A DNA stretch of 64,000 nt from CAVWGP01 sp963754645 (GTDB lineage: Bacteria > Pseudomonadota > Alphaproteobacteria > Bin65), in assembly GCA_963754645.1 (NCBI GenBank), contig CAVWGP010000012.1, positions 186,001-250,000 of the forward strand. Reading direction: 5' to 3'. Positions 62,695 to 64,000 of the stretch are shown piece by piece. Position 1 is the stretch's first letter; every line of letters begins with the position of its first letter. Position numbers and translations under genes: made by a program. The notes beneath the pieces were generated by a model. That model was not told the DNA's origin. It did not search any database and saw only the letters and a program-made list of their open reading frames with translations.

Positions 62695-64000
62695 CCGCGC
62701 CGTTCTCGCGGCGCTCGGCCTGGGCCTCGCTTGCGCCGGCGCGGCCACGGTCGCGCCGGCGCAGACTCCGGCCGGCACTTCGGTCGGCCCGCGCATGAGC
62801 CTGCCGGCCTCGGTCGAATCGAAGCGGCCCGTCGTCGTCAATGCCAAGGAGCTGATCTACGACCGCGAGCGCGCCACGGTCACGGCGCGCGGCAGCGTCA
62901 TGATCTTTCAAGGCGATCGCGTCGTTCTCGCCGACGAAGTGGTCTACGATCAAACCGCCAATCGCGTCGTCGCAACCGGCAATGTCGCAATTCTCGAGCC
63001 GGGCGGGAACACGATTTTCGCGTCGCGCGCCGATCTCACCCGCGACATGAAGGAAGGCGTCCTCGATCAATTCCGCATGCTGTTTCCGGACGAAAGCAAG
63101 ATGGCGGCCAACCGAGCCGTGCGCACGGACGGCACGCGGCTCGAGATGTCGCGCGTCGTGTTCTCGCCGTGCCGGCTATGCGCCGAAGATCCCACGCGCC
63201 CGCCTTTCTGGCAGATCAAGGCGCGGAAAGTCGTGCACGATCAAACCACGAACGATATCACCTATACCGATGCGGTGATGGAAATATTCGGTTTCCCGTT
63301 GTTTTATTCGCCGTGGTTCCGCCATCCGGATCCGACGGTCAATCGCCGCAGCGGCATCCTGCAGCCGATCTTCGGCCACGATTCGCGCCTCGGCTATGTC
63401 GCGCGGTTTCCGTATTTCATCGTGATCGATCGCGACAAGGACATGACGCTGACGCCGACGATCACGACCAACAGCGGAGGCACCTATAGCGGAATTCACG
63501 GGCAGTACCGGCAGCGCTTCACCGGCGGCGGCATCAACACCGAGGGCAGCGTCACCTATGTCCGCCGCACGGATGTTAACGAGAACAAGATCGACGGGTA
63601 TCGCCTGCGCGGCCATCTCATGGGCAAGGGACGCTACGACCTCGATTCCGCGTGGCGCTTCGGCTTCGATGCCGGTCTGACTTCGGACAAGACCTATCTC
63701 AAGCGTTACGGCTATTTTACCGGCGATACGCTGAATTCCATGGCTTGGGCCGAAGGCTTCTGGCAGCGCAACTATGCCAGCGTGCGGATGTTTCATTTTC
63801 GCTCGCTGCGCATCAACGAGGACCAGGACACGCTCCCCTATGTGTTGCCGCTCGCCCATTATCAAGCGCTCGGCCAACCGATGGGCGCCTGGGGACGCTG
63901 GCAGGTCGATGCGTCCGTCATGGCCATCAACCGGCTCGAAGGCGGCGAAAGCCGGCGCGTTTCGTTTACCGGCGGCTGGCGCGTGCCCTATGTGCATCCT
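62678..64000 (+). CDS. lptD: LPS-assembly outer membrane protein LptD, 3' end outside window
   Basis: First 441 codons, frame open to the window end. Signal peptide about 1-29 (ending VAPAQT). OstA-like jellyroll: VVVNAKELIYDRERATVTARGSV, VVYDQTANRVVATGNV, PFWQIKARKVVHDQ. Then the beginning of the beta-barrel (FPLFYSPWFRHPDPTVNRRSG). Two Cys near 160 (SPCRLC) are candidates for the disulfides LptD needs. Inserts LPS into the outer leaflet; partner LptE is not in view. Confidence 0.94.
   Translation, partial: MSKTASRAVLAALGLGLACAGAATVAPAQTPAGTSVGPRMSLPASVESKRPVVVNAKELIYDRERATVTARGSVMIFQGDRVVLADEVVYDQTANRVVATGNVAILEPGGNTIFASRADLTRDMKEGVLDQFRMLFPDESKMAANRAVRTDGTRLEMSRVVFSPCRLCAEDPTRPPFWQIKARKVVHDQTTNDITYTDAVMEIFGFPLFYSPWFRHPDPTVNRRSGILQPIFGHDSRLGYVARFPYFIVIDRDKDMTLTPTITTNSGGTYSGIHGQYRQRFTGGGINTEGSVTYVRRTDVNENKIDGYRLRGHLMGKGRYDLDSAWRFGFDAGLTSDKTYLKRYGYFTGDTLNSMAWAEGFWQRNYASVRMFHFRSLRINEDQDTLPYVLPLAHYQALGQPMGAWGRWQVDASVMAINRLEGGESRRVSFTGGWRVPYVHP

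Noticed and set aside
1..64000. tRNA genes, CRISPR arrays, IS elements, prophage or integrase
   Set aside because: Looked for cloverleaf-like segments, regular repeats, transposase or integrase motifs by eye and found none convincing; an automated scan could still reveal a small RNA gene.

Overview
The window is a GC-rich, densely packed alphaproteobacterial chromosome segment with about 60 protein genes. No tRNA, rRNA, CRISPR array, transposase or integrase was seen. The lineage is inferred from divK, an HdaA-type DnaA homologue, an EipB (DUF1849) envelope protein, the aa3-oxidase small subunit IV, the DNA polymerase III chi gene beside pepA and lptFGD, and the gene order pyrB-pyrC-plsY-dprA-topA-rnr. 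I cannot name the genus.

Layout. 1-3.6 kb: a DUF433/DUF5615 toxin-antitoxin-like pair, then gatA-gatC divergent from ruvX. 3.6-21 kb: an accessory stretch. It holds a multidomain nucleotidyl cyclase, DUF302, a methyltransferase-cysK pair, an Lrp regulator with an AEC transporter, a GFA protein, an esterase, a CaiB-type CoA-transferase, and a tight minus-strand operon of an FHA-cyclase, a PyrK-like reductase, a PyrD-like dehydrogenase, HyuA and HyuB. 21-38.7 kb: core genes pyrB, a pseudo-dihydroorotase pyrC, plsY, dprA, topA, rnr, a C-terminal processing protease, rpmG, divK, a ROK kinase and dinB, then a polar amino-acid ABC transporter. 38.7-49.7 kb: eipB, a thioesterase and aspS, a membrane cyclase, a hydrolase, rnd, ppx and ppk. 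49.9-64 kb: sixA, small membrane proteins, hdaA-pgsA-DUF2066, purMN, coxIV, ndk, holC, pepA, an SDR and lptF-lptG-lptD (lptD runs off the end).

Two structural observations stand out. First, degraded copies of the 3' ends of gatA (35-165) and ruvX (8489-8631) lie outboard of the intact genes in direct orientation. They bracket a toxin-antitoxin cassette on one side and a 5-kb accessory block on the other, the pattern expected when DNA is acquired at gene 3' ends. Second, the PyrK/PyrD-like proteins co-transcribed with HyuAB lack the orotate-contacting asparagines of true dihydroorotate dehydrogenases. The operon may therefore oxidise or reduce and then open a different cyclic ureide or imide ring.

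Six genes (the DUF433 gene, gatA, hyuA, the ABC substrate-binding protein, the ABC ATPase and a membrane protein) carry single-base indels. Five carry one extra base each and gatA carries one extra plus one missing base. Family-like sequence resumes in the shifted frame, so base-calling or assembly error is the likelier cause and true pseudogenes the less likely one.
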